A stretch of 64,000 bases of DNA from Prostheceraeus crozeri (taxonomy: Eukaryota > Platyhelminthes > Polycladida > Euryleptidae): the NCBI GenBank assembly GCA_907163375.1, contig CAJQUW010000891.1:248001-312000 (forward strand), given 5' to 3'. Position numbers and translations under genes: made by a program. Shown in pieces: positions 63,000 to 64,000 of the stretch. The notes under the pieces were generated by a model. That model ran no database searches and was not told where the DNA came from. It was given only the letters and a program-made list of their open reading frames with translations. Position 1 is the stretch's first letter; the number at the start of each line of letters is the position of its first letter.

Positions 63000-64000
63000 T
63001 AAGTCCTTTGTTTTTCATCGATTTTTCACCGTAAAAGGTTGATATGTTCCCGTAAAAGGTTTGATATGGTAGGAAATGTGTCATTGGAGGAAGTGGAGAG
63101 GAAGCAGGTATATTTCTCAAAATTCAGATCCTGTAGCTACTGTCCTTGGAAATCAGGGGGGGTCATTCGCTAGTGTAGCTCGAAATCCTTGTACAACAAT
63201 TCAGTGCGCTTTAAATGAAATCAGGAAATAATGAACAATGTTTGCAGCTGAGGGAAAATGCCTTGACTCTGCGATGGATTGCAATTAGAGATGCAATGGG
63301 TTTCAGAAATATGTTCGATTGTGAGCCTAATCCTGATGTTGTAGTGAATATCAACGGAACAAGGGACGATTTTTCCACTTGCGTTACTTGACTGTCATAA
63401 TTTCGTTTCATTTCTAATTCATGTTGTAGTAGTTTCATTATAACTATTTTTCAGGTATGATGAAGAGTGGGGGTTTATAATTCTGATGTCAAAAAAACAC
63501 TTGTCTGATGTTCTCCAAACTCCTCTCGCAGAGATGCCCAATCTTGCACGATCTTCTGTAGTCCTTGATTGAAGAAAGATGTCATTTCCCACTGGAGAAG
63601 AGCTCAGGGTCTGTATTACATTCTTGCAAACATAACGCATAAATTCCGCAATAACATCCCGAAAAAGATAAGGGTGCAAGGAAACATAGGCCTACACTAG
63701 GTGACATGCCACGCTCAATTACGCGCAATTAGGCCTACACATGGCCCTAAACATCCGTGGCTATGCGGGACAATTCTGCAACATCTGTTTTATAAGTTAG
63801 TAGTTGGCAGTCCCGTTATATAGACTTTGCGTCTCATGTGTCTGCATGTATCAGAGACTGAGCAATGTGATAGGACCTCAATTTCATGCTCAGGGAAGAC
63901 AGAACATGCTTAGCGGATCATCCGTGGTTCAAGCGGCAACGCAGACAACCGTAGACGACGCGCAAACTATAAATGCTCGCCCGCGCGTATCATAAACATT
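63000..64000. other. Intergenic, no feature recognised
   Basis: A short repeat of CCGTAAAAGGTT(T)GATATG type at about 63031-63070; otherwise only unsupported open frames. Confidence 0.4.

Overview
The window looks like nuclear DNA of an invertebrate animal, probably marine. It is AT-rich, its own genes are intron-bearing and sparse, and it is packed with transposable elements. A terminal exon of an arginine-kinase-type phosphagen kinase (62762-62911) and a multi-exon zinc-finger gene (about 24.5-29.0 kb) are the clearest host genes. I cannot name the species.

The dominant content is two different Polinton/Maverick (adintovirus-like) elements, both treated here as fossils. Element A occupies the left side, from before base 1 to about 10756. 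Element B is complete end to end at 32048-53038 (20991 bp), with inverted terminal repeats starting AGTAGT and a perfect 6-bp target duplication GGAGTT. Both carry a retroviral-type integrase with chromodomain, an A32-type packaging ATPase, a hexon-like major capsid protein, an adenovirus-type protease region, penton-like structural proteins and shared small proteins. B also has protein-primed DNA polymerase B. Most structural genes still read openly, while a few genes are broken, so both look fairly young.

The most unusual feature is a cassette found in both elements, lying tail to tail with the protease. It encodes a protein resembling the eukaryotic TATA-binding protein (both saddle repeats) beside one or two proteins made of PC4-like repeats. 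Good TATA boxes lie ahead of several element genes, so these elements seem to have carried their own promoter-recognition module. B also has a DEDDh-type exonuclease-like protein, a stand-alone copy of the polymerase N-terminal domain, and a 5' leader exon whose ATG directly abuts a splice donor. A has a UBA-RING protein like the tail of an inhibitor of apoptosis.

Between the two Polintons lie, in order: a degraded Penelope-like fragment (about 11.45-11.9 kb); a whole hAT DNA transposon with 15-bp terminal repeats and 8-bp target duplication (12107-17975), its transposase decayed; a 5'-truncated LINE (about 18.3-19.54 kb); a TAACG-rich small element; a lone terminal exon at 20.1-20.4 kb; a tRNA-like unit carrying a complete hammerhead ribozyme inside an 11-nt inverted repeat (21420-21560); a pogo/Tigger-like MITE (21577-22716); a 134-bp satellite array; and the zinc-finger gene. 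Right of element B are duplicated blocks, exons of one or two unrecognised genes on the minus strand, a second TAACG-rich element, a second GIY-YIG retroelement fragment, a tRNA-like SINE candidate and the phosphagen kinase exon.
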